Source: Symbiodinium natans (lineage: Eukaryota > Sar > Dinophyceae > Suessiales > Symbiodiniaceae). Taken from it: a DNA stretch of 60,000 nucleotides. The position numbers were made by a program, and so were the translations under genes. Each line of letters opens with the position of its first letter. Positions within the stretch are counted from its first letter, which is position 1. Of the stretch, positions 38,520 through 49,919 are shown in pieces. The stretch lies in NCBI GenBank assembly GCA_905221605.1, contig CAJNDS010002823.1, forward strand, positions 531,001 through 591,000, in the 5' to 3' direction. The notes beneath the pieces are model-generated. The model had not been told where the DNA came from and made no database searches. It saw only the letters and a program-made list of their open reading frames with translations.

Positions 38520-39743
38520 CAAGCAATTTACAGGGTTCTAAAGGGAGGGGGGTTCATGGGGGGGGGGTACCTAAACCACCCTCGAAGCCCCCTCCCTCAA
38601 GAACCCTATAAGTACTAGAATCCCCATTGAGGACTGATAGTATCAGGGGGAACATCCTAACCGATAAGGAACGGTCCGGAGTTACCAGGCCGATGCGGAA
38701 TCCTGTGGTTTAAACCGACTCGTGCTTCGGATGAGGTCGGGGAGCAAGCTCCGGCGTTGAGCCCCAAGAGTATCTGCAGGTTTAGGGTTTAAGGTTTAGG
38801 GTTTAGGGCTCAAGCCACTCTTCAATCCTTGCTTCTCCGGCAAAATCCACGACAGCTCACCTCCTCTGATCGGACCTCCGGTTCCTTAACCACCCTGGCC
38901 CCGCCTCCCTCCGCCTCCGCGCGCCACGGCCCCTGCCCCCAAACCCCTCCCACCCCACCCCCCGAGGTGCCCGTTGACCGCCTGTGGTGGTGAGGCGGTT
39001 TTCGCTTCTGGGGTTATGGCTTGTTGCATTATGCGCGTTTTAGGGTGCAGGCGTTTAGGGCTTTCTGTATGGCTTGGGCTGTATGGGGTGCGCAGGACAC
39101 ACATATGCCATCCGGCTGAGAAAAATGCAGGTGTAATTGGGTCTCAATAACCCTAAATCCCCAAACCCCCATTCCCTAAACCCTAAACCCTAAACCCTTC
39201 AATACCAATGTCTGCCACCAGCCATATCGAACCTCTGAGCCCTACAGGCCCTGTGAACCCGCCCGGCCTGCTCTAATTGCAAAGGGACCGCAATGGAATA
39301 TTACTAGCAATTCTTCCGACCCCTACCCTAAACCCTAAACCCTAAACCCTAAACCCTATACCTCTTCTAAGCGTCTTTCACCATCTAACCATCGAGCCCC
39401 TGAAACGCCCCAAGCCCCAGAGGGCCTGAGGCCCTAAAGCCCTAAAGCCCTCAAGCCCTAAAGCCCTAAGCCCTAAAGCCCTAAGCCCTAAGCCCTAAAC
39501 CCTAAGAGCCCAAAGCCGTCACACCGCAGAAGCCCCAAATCCTAAACCCTAAGATCTCAAAGCCCCCCCAAAAGAACACCCAATACACACAACACTCACC
39601 AATTTTTAAAACGGAACCTCATATGCACTCCCCAATAACAGTAATATATGTGTAGCTAAAAGTAGGGCTGTACGTAGTGTTTAGGGACTTGTATCCTTGC
39701 ACAGGGTACTTATAACCCTACTTCGAACTACTCCTGAACCACA

Positions 39744-39861
39744 GCCCTAAACCCTAAACCCTAAACCCTAAACCCTAAACCCTAAACCCTAAACCCTAAA
39801 CCCTAAACCCTAAACCCTAAACCCTAAACCCTAAACCCTAAACCCTAAACCCTAAACCCTA
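39744..39861 (-). repeat. Interstitial telomeric array (CCCTAAA)n
   Basis: Sixteen to seventeen perfect units, lying within degraded family A-like text. Confidence 0.97.
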
Positions 39862-40005
39862 CGTATAACCCTACAAGTACATCCCCGAAACCTGTCTGTG
39901 CTGCCCAGCGATCTTTTGCTCGGAGGCGTAGCCTGAGACTGTCCTGGCAGCTCGAGAAGCTTAGGGTTTAGGGTTTAGGGTTTACGGTTTTAGGGTTTAG
40001 GGTTC

Positions 40006-40106
40006 AGACTTCAAGGTTATAAGTAGGGAACTGCAACTATGACTGCCTCTAACATTGTTTAGGCCACTTATAACCTTCCTTATTCGTACCCATGACCCTG
40101 CAAGTC
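40006..40106. mobile_element. Family A element, diverged
   Basis: Left GACTTCAAGGTTATAAGTAG, right CCCATGACCCTGCAAGT. Confidence 0.5.
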
Positions 40107-40477
40107 CTCCGCCCCTTTAGATTCCAAGGGGCTCTGCTAGATGCTCGGGGTGAAAGACTTCGGGTGATCAGGAGCGCTCACAGAAAGAACCGAAATAAAG
40201 AAACACAGAAAGACACATGGCGAAACAAGTCCAACAACACTAAAGTTCCAAGGCCCTGAACCCTAAACCACTGACTAAACCCTACATAAACCCCAAACCC
40301 GCTAACCCCTACATAAAACCTAAACCCTACATAAACCCTAAACCCTAAACCCTAAACCCTAAACCCTAAACCCCCAAACCCTAAACCCTAAGCCCTCTAA
40401 GCCCTACACCGTCCTGGAAGCGCACCAGCCCATTTGAGGGCGCTGCGTGTGCAGACGCCTCTTGGAAGTCACCTCTG

Positions 40478-40642
40478 GAGCTGCCGATGGCGACTGTGGG
40501 TTTAGGGTTTAGGAAATTAGGGTTTAGGGTTTAGGGTTTAGGGTTTAGGGTTTAGGAAATTAGGGTTTAGGGTTTAGGGTTTAGGGTTTAGGGTTTAGGG
40601 TTTAGGGTTTAGGGTTTAGGGTCCAGAGCTGCCGATGGCGAC
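40478..40642 (+). repeat. Telomeric array flanked by a 17-bp direct repeat
   Basis: GAGCTGCCGATGGCGAC occurs at 40478-40494 and again at 40626-40642. Between them are 131 bp of TTTAGGG units with two TTTAGGAAAT variants. The flanking repeat looks like a target duplication made when the telomeric DNA was inserted. Confidence 0.9.
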
Positions 40643-40659
40643 GGTGAGTTCAGGGCTCA

Positions 40660-40800
40660 CAGGACTTATAGGGTTTTGGGTTTAGAGGAAATCTAGGGCT
40701 GAGAGGATTTATAGGGTTTTGGGTTTATTAGGAAATCTAGGGCTGAGAGGGTTTATAGGGGTTTTGGGTTTATAGGAAATCTAGGGCTGAGAGGATGTAA
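40660..40800 (+). repeat. About 50-bp tandem repeat, 3 units
   Basis: Each unit has TTATAGGGTTTTGGGTTTA followed by GGAAATCTAGGGCTGAGAGG. Probably derived from telomeric text. Confidence 0.85.
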
Positions 40801-40951
40801 GGGGTTCAGGGTTTGAAGGTCTCCGTGGTCGACTCCAACATCTTTCGCTCCAACGCCTAAACAGCCGAAACAAGCCGGAACTCTACATTCAATGCGAAAA
40901 TGCGGACCAGCGGAGACACTAGCCCTGTGTTCTAACGATACCTAAGGCAAA

Positions 40952-40998
40952 GGTAGGAGTCAGAATTTCAACGGCGCAGGTAGGAGTCAGAATTTCCA
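40952..40998 (+). repeat. Short tandem duplication
   Basis: GGTAGGAGTCAGAATTTC occurs twice, about 27-28 bases apart. Confidence 0.8.
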
Positions 40999-41039
40999 CA
41001 GCACGGGGATTTACGAAAATTTGGAAGCCTTCATATAGA

Positions 41040-41089
41040 CCCCCAAATAGTCGGATTCCCTTAGAATAAGGACCCCAACAAGGTATCCC
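41040..41089 (-). mobile_element. Family F repeat, inverted
   Basis: The reverse complement contains TTGGGGTCCTTATTCTAAGG and GGAATCC, as at 12846 and 20571. Confidence 0.5.
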
Positions 41090-41343
41090 TAAACCCTAAA
41101 CCCGAAACCCTAAATCGTCATAAACCCCCACATTGACAGGGTTGGGAGCCTTAGAGTTCAGCGGCTTTGGGCCACTTTGTGACTTGAACCCATTGCTTCT
41201 TAAATCCTAAACCCTAAACCCTAAACCCTTTTGTGGCTTTCGGTTGGCAGAAGAAAGGTCTGACTGTGTTGTTCAAAGCTTCCTAGCCCTTCCTGGCCTA
41301 CATCGACGGCCAGGTACACCTGCGGGGACTGGCTTTGTGGGGT

Positions 41344-41560
41344 GTTCTGGGTGGGGGGGCGGGGGGAGGGGGGGGGGGGGATAAGTTATTTGATTTCATT
41401 GTGTAATGGTTGGGGGGGGGGGGGTGGGGGGGTGGGGGGGGGGGGGGGTGGGGGGGGGGGGAGGGGGGAGTGGGGGGGGTGGGGGGGGGTGGGGGGGGGT
41501 GGGGGGGGGGGGGGGGGTGGGGGGGGGGGTGGGGGGGGGGGGGGGTGGGGGGTGGCGGGC
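41344..41560. repeat. G-rich low-complexity tract
   Basis: Long G runs interrupted by single T or A (GGGGGT type), especially 41410-41556. The poly-Gly and poly-Pro ORFs here are artefacts. Confidence 0.92.
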
Positions 41561-41761
41561 ATGGGGTTCAGGCTCCACACCCTAAGCCACACGACCTGAC
41601 ATCAATTCTTAATCGAAAAGAAAGAGCTACAGCGACAGTGTCATTGGCATCTATGTGAGTGAATGATTGGATAAACACAAGTAAGTACAAACATATATTA
41701 AAACTACAAAATGTGCAAAACTATAACACATGATGAAGTACATGGGTATAATACTAGAGTC

Positions 41762-41839
41762 TTATATATATATATATATGATGTACACAATGTACCTATT
41801 TTCATATATGTGTATACAGACATATCTGTGTCATAGTTG

Positions 41840-41875
<36 letters not shown>

Positions 41876-41979
41876 CACACACACATATATATATATATAT
41901 ATACAACTCTGTGTATATCTGCATATGCATGCGCTTACATACATATACATATACATATATACATATACATATACATATG

Positions 41980-42015
<36 letters not shown>

Positions 42016-42030
42016 TATATATATATGCGG
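41762..42030. repeat. (TA)n / (CA)n / (CATATA)n microsatellite
   Basis: TA and CA dinucleotide runs and CATATA hexamers. The repeating TYIYIY frames are not genes. Confidence 0.92.
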
Positions 42031-43724
42031 TCACCAAAACTACGTGTGCGTGTAGAACAAAGTAGAGCAGGGTGGGTGCGTAAATACAACGTGTATACAC
42101 ATACACATATGCAAACATATAAGCATAAACAATGTAGAATACTATACTGCAGGAACATATGCATGTAACAATGTATAAATGCAACACATAGAAGAATATC
42201 GACAGAAACAACAACAGCTGTGATCCCGCACATGTACGACCTTTGCACATGTACATGATGATGGCTATGTTACGATTATGATGACGACGGTGACGATGAC
42301 GACGATGATGATGATCATCATTGCCTAAAGGCATCCGTTGGGGGACATCTATTTTCTGCTTTGTTCATTAAGGTTCTCTACTAGGAAGTTCTCTACTTTA
42401 GTACTGCTATTAATAAAAGGCGGCTGCGTGCTTTAAGACACCGCCATTTTCTGTGACGCGCTAGTCAAGCCGCTAATCATTTCCAGGTTTGTCCTGTGCC
42501 ACCTGGAAACGTCAATACCTGCTGTTTCCATCAAGATCTGAAAAGGATGTTAGAACCAGGTTGTGGAGAGTTCTGGCAGGACCCGCTCCTTCTGCGAACT
42601 TGAGGTGTTTCACAAGGCCTAGTCAAACATGTTACGAAACCTACTCTTACCTCTTTGTGGGCGTTCATCCCAGGGTCCCAATCTTGCCCTTTTTGGAAGC
42701 CTCCGAAAACCCCCAGACTCGGCCAAAAACCGCCTTCACACCCGGAAATCCTCCTTTTTGTGTCAAGAACTCTCAGAAAAGTCATCCATTCCCTGCTGCT
42801 GCTGCTGCTTATGATCAGGACTGCGGATGCCCTGGCCTGGCCGGGCACATACAAGTTTGCCACCTGTTCGAAGATTCATCCGGGTAGTTGTAAGAAAGGC
42901 AAGTGGCTATGATATGTGTTTCTTCAAGGTACTTACAACCCTACTTCTAACTACCCATGACCTTCAAGTAGAAGTAGGCCGAGAATGTTGAGAATTAGAG
43001 TCGGCCGTTGAGTTTGGATTCGAGTCGGGTTGAAGTAGAGGTTGAGGTAAAGCTGCAAACACGCGGATACATGCTGTAAACATGCTGTAGTGCCGAAAAG
43101 TCCCGCTCTGTAGGTCTTGTGCATAAGCACATCCCATCGGCAACCCTAGAAGTTTGATTTCTTGTTCTTTTTTGGGGTGAGGCCTCCGAGCATAGGGTTA
43201 GAAGGTAGGAGTAGGATCCTGTATAACTAACATGTGAAGTAACCATACTTAAGGCCTAGACCTGACCACCCTACCCCCAAAATGCTATGGTGCTTGTTAC
43301 AAGAGCCCCAAGAAGCCTCCTAACTGGAAAACGCTAGGCCCCAAACCCTAACAAACAAAAACATAGCAAACCCAAAGCCAAAAACAAAAGCCAAAAGCCC
43401 ACACCGAGCGACAAAAACAACACCACCGAACGCCTAAACCCTCATACCCTAAACCCCATCAGCAAAAAACCCTGAAATACTCAAAACCCTAATTAAGCCC
43501 ACGGCACCCCCAGCCCACCCCCCCCTCCCCCCCCCACCGCCCCAAGCCCTGAGCCCTAAACACACAAACAGGGCAGCAAATGAGGATTCAAGGTCGAAAA
43601 CCCCCTGAACCTGCTACCGCCTCAGCGAGCCCCCGGTGCAAATCTTCAAAACCTGGATCATCCTCTCTCAGATCTCGCTAGAGTACCGGCGGGGTACGGC
43701 AAATACAAATGTAAAATAAAAATG
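42031..43724. other. Mostly unique sequence without recognised gene
   Basis: Contains a GAY-trinucleotide run (42256-42316), a half copy of family A (42921-42971) and A/C-rich text (43310-43520). A 132-codon plus-strand frame at 42489-42887 reads through a GCT run and has no motif I recognise. This is one of the few long non-telomeric stretches, so exons of an unrecognised gene are possible. Confidence 0.5.
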
Positions 43725-44360
43725 TATGAACATATATACATATATACATATATACATATATACATATATACATATATACATATATACATATATACATATA
43801 TACATATATACATATATACATATATACATATATACATATATACATATATACATATATACATACATGTATACATACACATATACATATATACATAAAAATA
43901 CATATAAATATATATATATATATACACATATATACATATATACATCTATACATCTATACATCTATACATCCATACATCTATACATCTATACATCTATACA
44001 TCTACACATATATACATCTACACATATATACATCTATACATATATACATCTACACATATATACATCTATACATATATACATCTATACATATATTAAATAT
44101 ACATATATACACATATACACATATATACATATATACATATATACATATATACGTATATACGTATATACGTATATACGTATATACATATATACATACAGAC
44201 ACGCATCACATATATCCATATATACACATATACATGTATACATGTATACATGTATACATATATACATATATACATGTATACATGTATACATATATGCATA
44301 TATACATGTATACATGTATACATATATACATATATGCATATATACCTATATACATATATC
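43725..44360. repeat. 8-bp microsatellite (CATATATA)n, about 80 units
   Basis: Ordered sub-blocks differ by one base: TATACATA (43730-43860), TATACATC (43940-44090), TATACGTA (44150-44180), TATACATG (44230-44330). This suggests local spread of variants. All reading frames across it are shadows. Confidence 0.93.
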
Positions 44361-44397
44361 TCCCTTGTATATATGTAGCATATTAGGCTTAATATAT

Positions 44398-44515
44398 CTA
44401 GACCCGGGAGTAGCCTAGGAATAAAAGGGTGCCCTTTTTGGTTTTAAGGGGATTATAAGGGAACCCCAACCCTAAAAAAGGAAACAAGGGCCTACTCCCG
44501 GTCCTAGTATATCTA
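44398..44515. mobile_element. Palindromic element, family D, with 8-bp target duplication
   Basis: The element GACCCGGGAGTAG...CCCGGTCCTAG (44401-44507) is flanked by TATATCTA on both sides (44393-44400 and 44508-44515). Best-preserved family D copy. Confidence 0.8.
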
Positions 44516-45067
44516 TAGAATAGCAAGCCGGTCTTTTCGCGCTTCTGCGGGGCCGCTTCCGCCCGTTGGGCGCCAAGCAGCTTCTTGCCAAGCCGATGCA
44601 CCATTATGGGTTTAGGGCTTGGGGCTTAGGGCTTAGGGTTTAGGGCTTAGGTAACTGCAACTCTGAACAATGGAGCATGGCAATGTGAGCTATGGTGCAA
44701 GAAGAAGGGCTTCTCAGCTGGTCGCAGGCTAGGACGAAGAAGAATTTTTTAGGGGATAGGATTAGGGGGACCCTTGGGGATATAGACCCTCTGAATAAGG
44801 TCCTTGCTTAAGAGAGCCACAAGAGGGTTCAGAAAGGGGTCCCTTTTAAGGCTTGTCCTACCTAGAGTTTATAGTGGTCAGAGGGCAGGATGAAGACCTG
44901 AAACCCTAAACCTTAAACTTGCTCCTGTTGGCTGCTCGAATGTTCAGTCTGCCCGCCCCACCAGCCATGCAAGTAACGCATCTCCTGGGCTAAGACAACC
45001 TTTTAAAGGAGTCGAGAACAACCTGGGTTTAGGGGTGTAGGGCTTCCGGGTGATTATGCATGAGTTC

Positions 45068-45163
45068 CTACCCAAAGGCTCCAATGTAGTTCCTTTGTGG
45101 GTTAGTTATAGGGGATTCTAGTACACTACCCCAAAAAGGTACTACATAGGAGCCTTTGGGTAG
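45068..45163. mobile_element. Palindromic element (96 bp)
   Basis: Left CTACCCAAAGGCTCCAATGT, right ACATAGGAGCCTTTGGGTAG; TAGTxCC also pairs next to the loop. Single copy seen. Confidence 0.65.
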
Positions 45164-45716
45164 TCGCCACCCCCGCCCCGCCAGATATTATTAGAGTTTC
45201 CCTACTTTTGATCCCACTAAAACCTGCCTATGAACCTCCAAGTAGGCCAGGACTTCGCTTGGGGTGTAGGGTTTAGGGTTTAGGGTTTAGGGTTTAGGCT
45301 CTAGGGCTGTGAAGGTTGAGGGTTTTCTGCCGACAGCCTTGTGGGAAGCCCGCGTGATTCCGCAGAATCTGATGGAGGTGGCGTTTTCCAGGTTCACCTG
45401 CGCCTTTGTGAGTTCCCTATACGATGATGTACCGTGTAAAAAGGGCTAAGTGTGACCTATAGCCTGAGTGTCGACTAAAACCCAACACTGATGCAGAAGC
45501 TCCAAATAGCCCAAAGTAGGTATTGAACAACAATGATACACCATATCTACATGTATTCCATTTGCTGATAGTTCTCCTATATTTACATAGGTGTACGTAT
45601 TCTGTGAATATGATGTGCGTATACACTTGTCTACTTTTCGCGTATGTCATGCAAATAAACTTTGCCAACTTACTAACACCTGCTCATAGACTGCAGACTG
45701 AACAGTCGGCACAGTG

Positions 45717-45984
45717 CTACTAATTGCTGAAGAACCCCCCGTATAATATTCTTCCTTATACGGGCAATATGGGGAATGTTTTCCTGAGAAGGGAAATTAT
45801 TCTGCCCAACCCAAGAGTGTCCCTTGCGTGCCCAACCCCTCAAAACCTCAAATCTGTGGGGCGGGGATGTTCGAAGTAAAGAACAATATGACTTCTGTTT
45901 TAACATTATTTATTATTACTGATTTTTATTTATTATTAGTTTTTTTTTTTTGGGGGGGGGGGGGGGTTCTTAAGGAAATAGTAG
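45717..45984. mobile_element. Enlarged family B element (268 bp)
   Basis: Left CTACTAATTGCTGAAGAACC, right GGTTCTTAAGGAAATAGTAG. The interior is more than twice the usual size and includes about 120 bp not found in other copies (45775-45900), possibly captured or inserted DNA. Confidence 0.7.
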
Positions 45985-46499
45985 AGTACTGAGTGCTGCT
46001 TGTATTCATGCAGTCTCAGGGTACACCTCGGCAGGCCCCGGCGACCCCGGGAAGAGGCCGCAACGCTCTCAAGCTCTAATTGTGGAGACCGTGAGTCTTG
46101 CACACCGGCGTTTTGGCTTGGAGGGTTTCAAAGGGTTTCGGGTTTGGGGCTTAGGCTTTCGGGTTCAGGGTTTAGGGTTTGGGTTTTAAAGTTCAGGTTT
46201 GTCTTCTGATGGGTTTGCGGGCTCTTCTCTCGCTCTCTCTCTGCCTTTTCTCTCCTCTCCTAAATGCCCAAAACTCAGAAGCCCTAACCGCTGCCACCGA
46301 AAGTGCGGAAGCCCTTCCTCCGCCTCCGCGCTAAGGCGTGGAACGGCTAGAAAACCTAAACCCTCAACCTTGGGAGGGTAGCTTAGGGTGTACAACTGTA
46401 AAGTTCAGGGCTACGATTTAGGGATCGGCACGTGGACCTCGAACTCATCTCTTTTCATAACGGCCCTTCTGTTCCTTGGAGCTTGCGATTAGGAGAAAC

Positions 46500-46576
46500 T
46501 ATAACCCTAAACCCTAAACCCTAAACCCCTAACCCTAAACCCTAAACCCTAAACCCTAAACCCTAAACCCTAAACC
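46500..46576 (-). repeat. Interstitial telomeric array (CCCTAAA)n
   Basis: Ten to eleven units. Confidence 0.96.
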
Positions 46577-46667
46577 CACAGATTTCTGGTGTGCCTGCCG
46601 GACTCACGTCATCCAGCCTAGGCAGTCCTAAGAGCAGCCTTATTAAGAGCGCTTGGAACAACGGATC

Positions 46668-46830
46668 CTTCTGATATGGGTTCCCCTAGGTTTAGGTTTT
46701 CAGGGTTCAGGGTTCAGGGTTCAGGGTTTAGGGCTTAGGGTTTAGGGTTTAGGGTTCAGGGTTTAGGGTTTAGGGTTCAGGGTTTAGGGTTTAGGGTTTA
46801 GGGTTTAGGGGGAACCCATGACTTCTGATA
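46668..46830 (+). mobile_element. Telomeric array with inverted ends and flanking direct repeat
   Basis: CTTCTGATA (46668-46676 and 46822-46830) flanks a block beginning ATGGGTTCCCC and ending GGGGAACCCAT, 11-bp inverted repeats. The interior is TTTAGGG/TTCAGGG units. Two extra bases (GA) lie between the right end and the direct repeat. The array itself therefore appears to be the body of a mobile unit. Confidence 0.6.
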
Positions 46831-46983
46831 CTTGCAGAATTGCCTCTCGTGTTTGGGCCCTTGTTGTGGCAAGGCGTGGCTTGGCTGTGCTTGCCGGTGA
46901 CGCAGAGGTGCTGCAGGCTCCGGGGCTTGGGGCTTTTAGGGTTTAGGGTTCAGGGTTTGGGGTTTAGGGTTTAGGGTTTAGGG

Positions 46984-47097
46984 CTACTTGAAGGTTCATG
47001 GGAAGTTATATATGTCGGGGTGTAAGTAGGGCACCTCTAGTTGAAACCCCACTTCCCTGGCAACCCTACTTCTAGCTGCCCATGAACCTCCAAGTAG
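46984..47097. mobile_element. Palindromic element, family A (114 bp)
   Basis: Left CTACTTGAAGGTTCATGGGA, right CCCATGAACCTCCAAGTAG. It is inserted in TTTAGGG text. Confidence 0.75.
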
Positions 47098-47715
47098 GGT
47101 TTAGTGGTTCTTGTGTCTCAATTGAAGCGGCTTCGCTGTGCACTTCGATAAAAGGCTCCCTTTCACAGCGCACCTCGCTCCGGGCTATCTCTACATGATC
47201 TCAAGCGCCCGCAGATGAAAGGGAGGCCACTGGCTGAGCTCGACGTTCTGAAGCTGACTTAGATGTTTCGGGTGGCCCTAAACCCTGTGCATACTCAGAA
47301 TGCGCGCTGCGGGTGCGCGCTTCAGAAGTCATGAGGCTGTTAACCACCACCACCACCACCACGACCCCCCCTCCAATTTTTGGGCGTTGGGTGCTTCTGT
47401 TTTATCAATGCAAACTCTGACTCTATTGTTTGAGAATTTAGGCCTCACATGTATGCCTACAGAAGGAAGGACCCTAAACCCAAATCCCAAACGCTAGCCA
47501 AACCCCCCTCTTCTGCTCATTGGCACTGCGGGTCCTCGCCGCGGCTGCTCTTCCTTTGGAAGAACCCACCACTGGTGCGGGGCTGATCGAGACCAGGGCT
47601 TCTCTTGGCCTATACCACCACTTTAAAATTAATTGCGGCTTTTCGATCAACCCTCTGAACGACATCCACTGGCAACGGAAGCGTTCTGAAGGCCAAGAGC
47701 TAAGGACTTAAGTGT

Positions 47716-47822
47716 TTGCTTGGAGGCTCATCGGTAGCTATGAGTGGGGTTATATAATTCAAACTGGTCATAGCCGTGTTTCGGGCACCCTATAACCCTT
47801 ATAACTACCGCCACCCAGTAGG
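47716..47822. mobile_element. Family A element, diverged
   Basis: Left TGCTTGGAGGCTCATCGGTA, right ACTACCGCCACCCAGTAG. Confidence 0.5.
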
Positions 47823-48329
47823 GCTTTAGGGTTCTTGGGAACTAGAAGACGCGAAGTTGAGTGAGTTTGGTGGCGAGTGCCGCCGAAGGGGTGTTGCACA
47901 GACAGGTTAAGTCTACTTGAAGTTAAGTTTACTTGGTTCAATAATACCCACCAAACTTACATTTGAGCCTCTTTGGGCCGGGCTTGTCACAGAGAGGGAT
48001 TAGGGTTTAGGGTTTAGGGAGTAGGGTTTAGGGTTTAGGGCTCAGGGTTTAGGGTTCAGGGTTTAGCTCGGCGTTTGAAGCCAGTGGGAGTCATAACAGT
48101 GTGAACGGCATGCCCCTGCGACCTGCCCGCCGTGATCCAGGACAGAGGCTTAGCCAGGGACTGTTTAGCAAGGGACTGTTTTAAGCCTTCGATATGACGG
48201 GGGTGATGGCATCTTGATGACAGCGAATTCCGAAGTTGTCTATAGGGGCTCTGGCACTGGGGTGGTTTCGGCTCCCTACAGCCGCTGCATCCTGCATTGC
48301 ACATGAAGGGTTCGGGGTTTAGGGTTCTG

Positions 48330-48473
48330 GTATTTTGCTGAAGAACCCCCAACCCCTCCCTCCCCACCCCCAAACAAATGATAATAGCAAGAGAGAATAT
48401 AACAATGCCTATATTGCCCGTATAAGGAATGATATTTATTTTTGTTTGGGGGGGGTTCTGAAGCAAATAGTAG
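48330..48473. mobile_element. Palindromic element, family B (144 bp)
   Basis: Left TATTTTGCTGAAGAACCCCC, right GGGTTCTGAAGCAAATAGTA; core CCTATATTGCCCGTATAAGG. Confidence 0.75.
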
Positions 48474-48534
48474 GGTTTCGGGGTTGCGGCTTCCTTTCCG
48501 AGACCCTAGAAGGGCGACAGGTTCTGCTTTGGGT

Positions 48535-48693
48535 CACTTCAAGGCTCATGGGGCGGTGGTAAGTAAGGTTCTGGGTACCCTAAATCAGGTTATAGCCAGT
48601 TATGATTATACTTGCCCTACTTAAATAGCCAGTCCTGATTATATTACCCGACTTACAACCCCGCATGTAGCTGCCCCCTGAACCTCCAAGTAG
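48535..48693. mobile_element. Family A element (159 bp)
   Basis: Left CACTTCAAGGCTCATGGGG, right CCCTGAACCTCCAAGTAG. The interior contains a duplicated ATAGCCAGTxxTGATTATA motif. Confidence 0.6.
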
Positions 48694-49473
48694 CCCTAAA
48701 CCCTAAACCCTAAACCCAAACCCTAAACCCCACAATTGGCGGTGCGGGGCATGCCGTCGTCTACACACAGACTTCGCTGGGCGTTTTCTCGGTGAGGCAT
48801 CGCAGGGCAGGTGCCATCAGAGAACGGCAGTGGGCAGAATGGTTGTTTAGGGTTTAGGGTTTGGGGTTTGGGGTTTAGGGTTTAGGGTTGTGCAGCACGA
48901 GGTGTGGAGTTTCTGGCTTCATGGGAACTATCTTCGAACCGAAGTGGGCTGTTTGGGGCCGAGGAAAGCCCTCGTTCTGAGAGAAAACTTCAGTAGCGCC
49001 CGCGCCCAGCGGAGAAAGTAGCCGTGGGTTCATGCTGTGCTGGCTCTGGGTCTATCCACGTTGCTGACTTCGAGGTGTTTCAGGCGGATGGCTGTATAGG
49101 ATCTAGGCCACATCTAGAACTTCGCACAGTTTACACACTGGGGCTACAACCATGGTGGCTTTGGGGACGGAGGGCTGAGGTTTGCAGGGATTCGTCGGAA
49201 CCCAAAGCTCCTAAACCCTACCTATAAGCCCCTACCTTAAGAACCCAAAAAGGCCTACCAGAAAGGACAGGCTTGGGGTTTAGGGCTTGGGCTTCCCAAG
49301 GCAAGCCAGTCCTCGATGGCACCTCACTGCTGGTATTTGCCCGTACGTGGGCCGGGCATGGCCGACCCGGTATTTGACGGATAACTTGCCGCGATCTCGG
49401 CAGTCTTGCAGGATCCCCTCGTGAACGGCTCGGACGCATGGAAAAAAACAGGAGCCCTTAATGGGAACCCCTG

Positions 49474-49638
49474 CCTGGGACCCTATTTACCTACAGTTTT
49501 AAGGGTTATGCCTGCCAACTACTAATCCCTAAACCCTAAACCCTAAACCCTAAACCCTAAACCCTAAACCCTAAGTAGGGTCCCAGGGTTCAGGGATAGG
49601 GCACTTACTACTCATCTGTAGGTAAATCGGGTCCCAGG
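49474..49638. mobile_element. Palindromic element with internal telomeric array
   Basis: Left CCTGGGACCCTATTTACCTA, right TAGGTAAATCGGGTCCCAGG. CCCTAAA units occupy 49527-49574 inside. A second left end is at 59957. Confidence 0.65.
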
Positions 49639-49705
49639 TATGTACCTTAGAGGGGGCCGGCACTGGGATCCCGCGAAAAAAGCCGAGGCTCAGCCTGCCT
49701 GGAGC

Positions 49706-49840
49706 TGGGGTTTAGGGTTTAGGGTTTAGGGTTTAGGGTTTAGGGTTTAGGGTTTAGGGTTTAGGGTTTAGGGTTTAGGGTTTAGGGTTTAGGGTTTAGG
49801 GTTGAGGGTTTAGGATTTAGGGTTTAGGGTTTAGGGCTCA
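49706..49840 (+). repeat. Interstitial telomeric array (TTTAGGG)n
   Basis: About nineteen units, with TTGAGGG/TTTAGGA variants near the right end. Confidence 0.97.
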
Positions 49841-49919
49841 GGGCTTTCATGTGGCCTTCGAGGCCCTTCCGCGGCTTCGCAGGGATCCAGGACGACAACC
49901 CGAAACACCCGCTACGTTC

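Larger units (their letters stand above)
32957..41343. other. ITS/MITE mosaic right of the retrotransposon
   Basis: Besides listed items there are degenerate CCCTAAA-like stretches (33220-33530, 37240-37400), C-runs (33199-33214, 34524-34537), and unique islands (35960-36480, 36530-36640, 36870-37240, 38820-39130) in which I recognise no gene. Two islands enclosed by telomeric blocks (33513-33600, 37955-38070) have open but unconvincing frames. Confidence 0.6.

Noticed and set aside
41342-42334. Gly/Pro-rich and Tyr/Ile-rich ORFs
   Set aside because: They lie wholly on G-rich and TA/CA microsatellites.
43658-44418. 230-codon [14 protein letters not shown]
   Set aside because: Open frame created by the 8-bp microsatellite in all frames.
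45320-45415. Plus-strand island with IPQNLMEVAFSRF resembling a plant-type LRR
   Set aside because: Only one half-repeat, opposite strand to the others, and an alternative open frame on the minus strand.
46651-46675. AACAACGGATCCTT resembling the start of 5.8S rRNA
   Set aside because: The match is short and the following sequence is not 5.8S; no 18S, ITS or 28S nearby.
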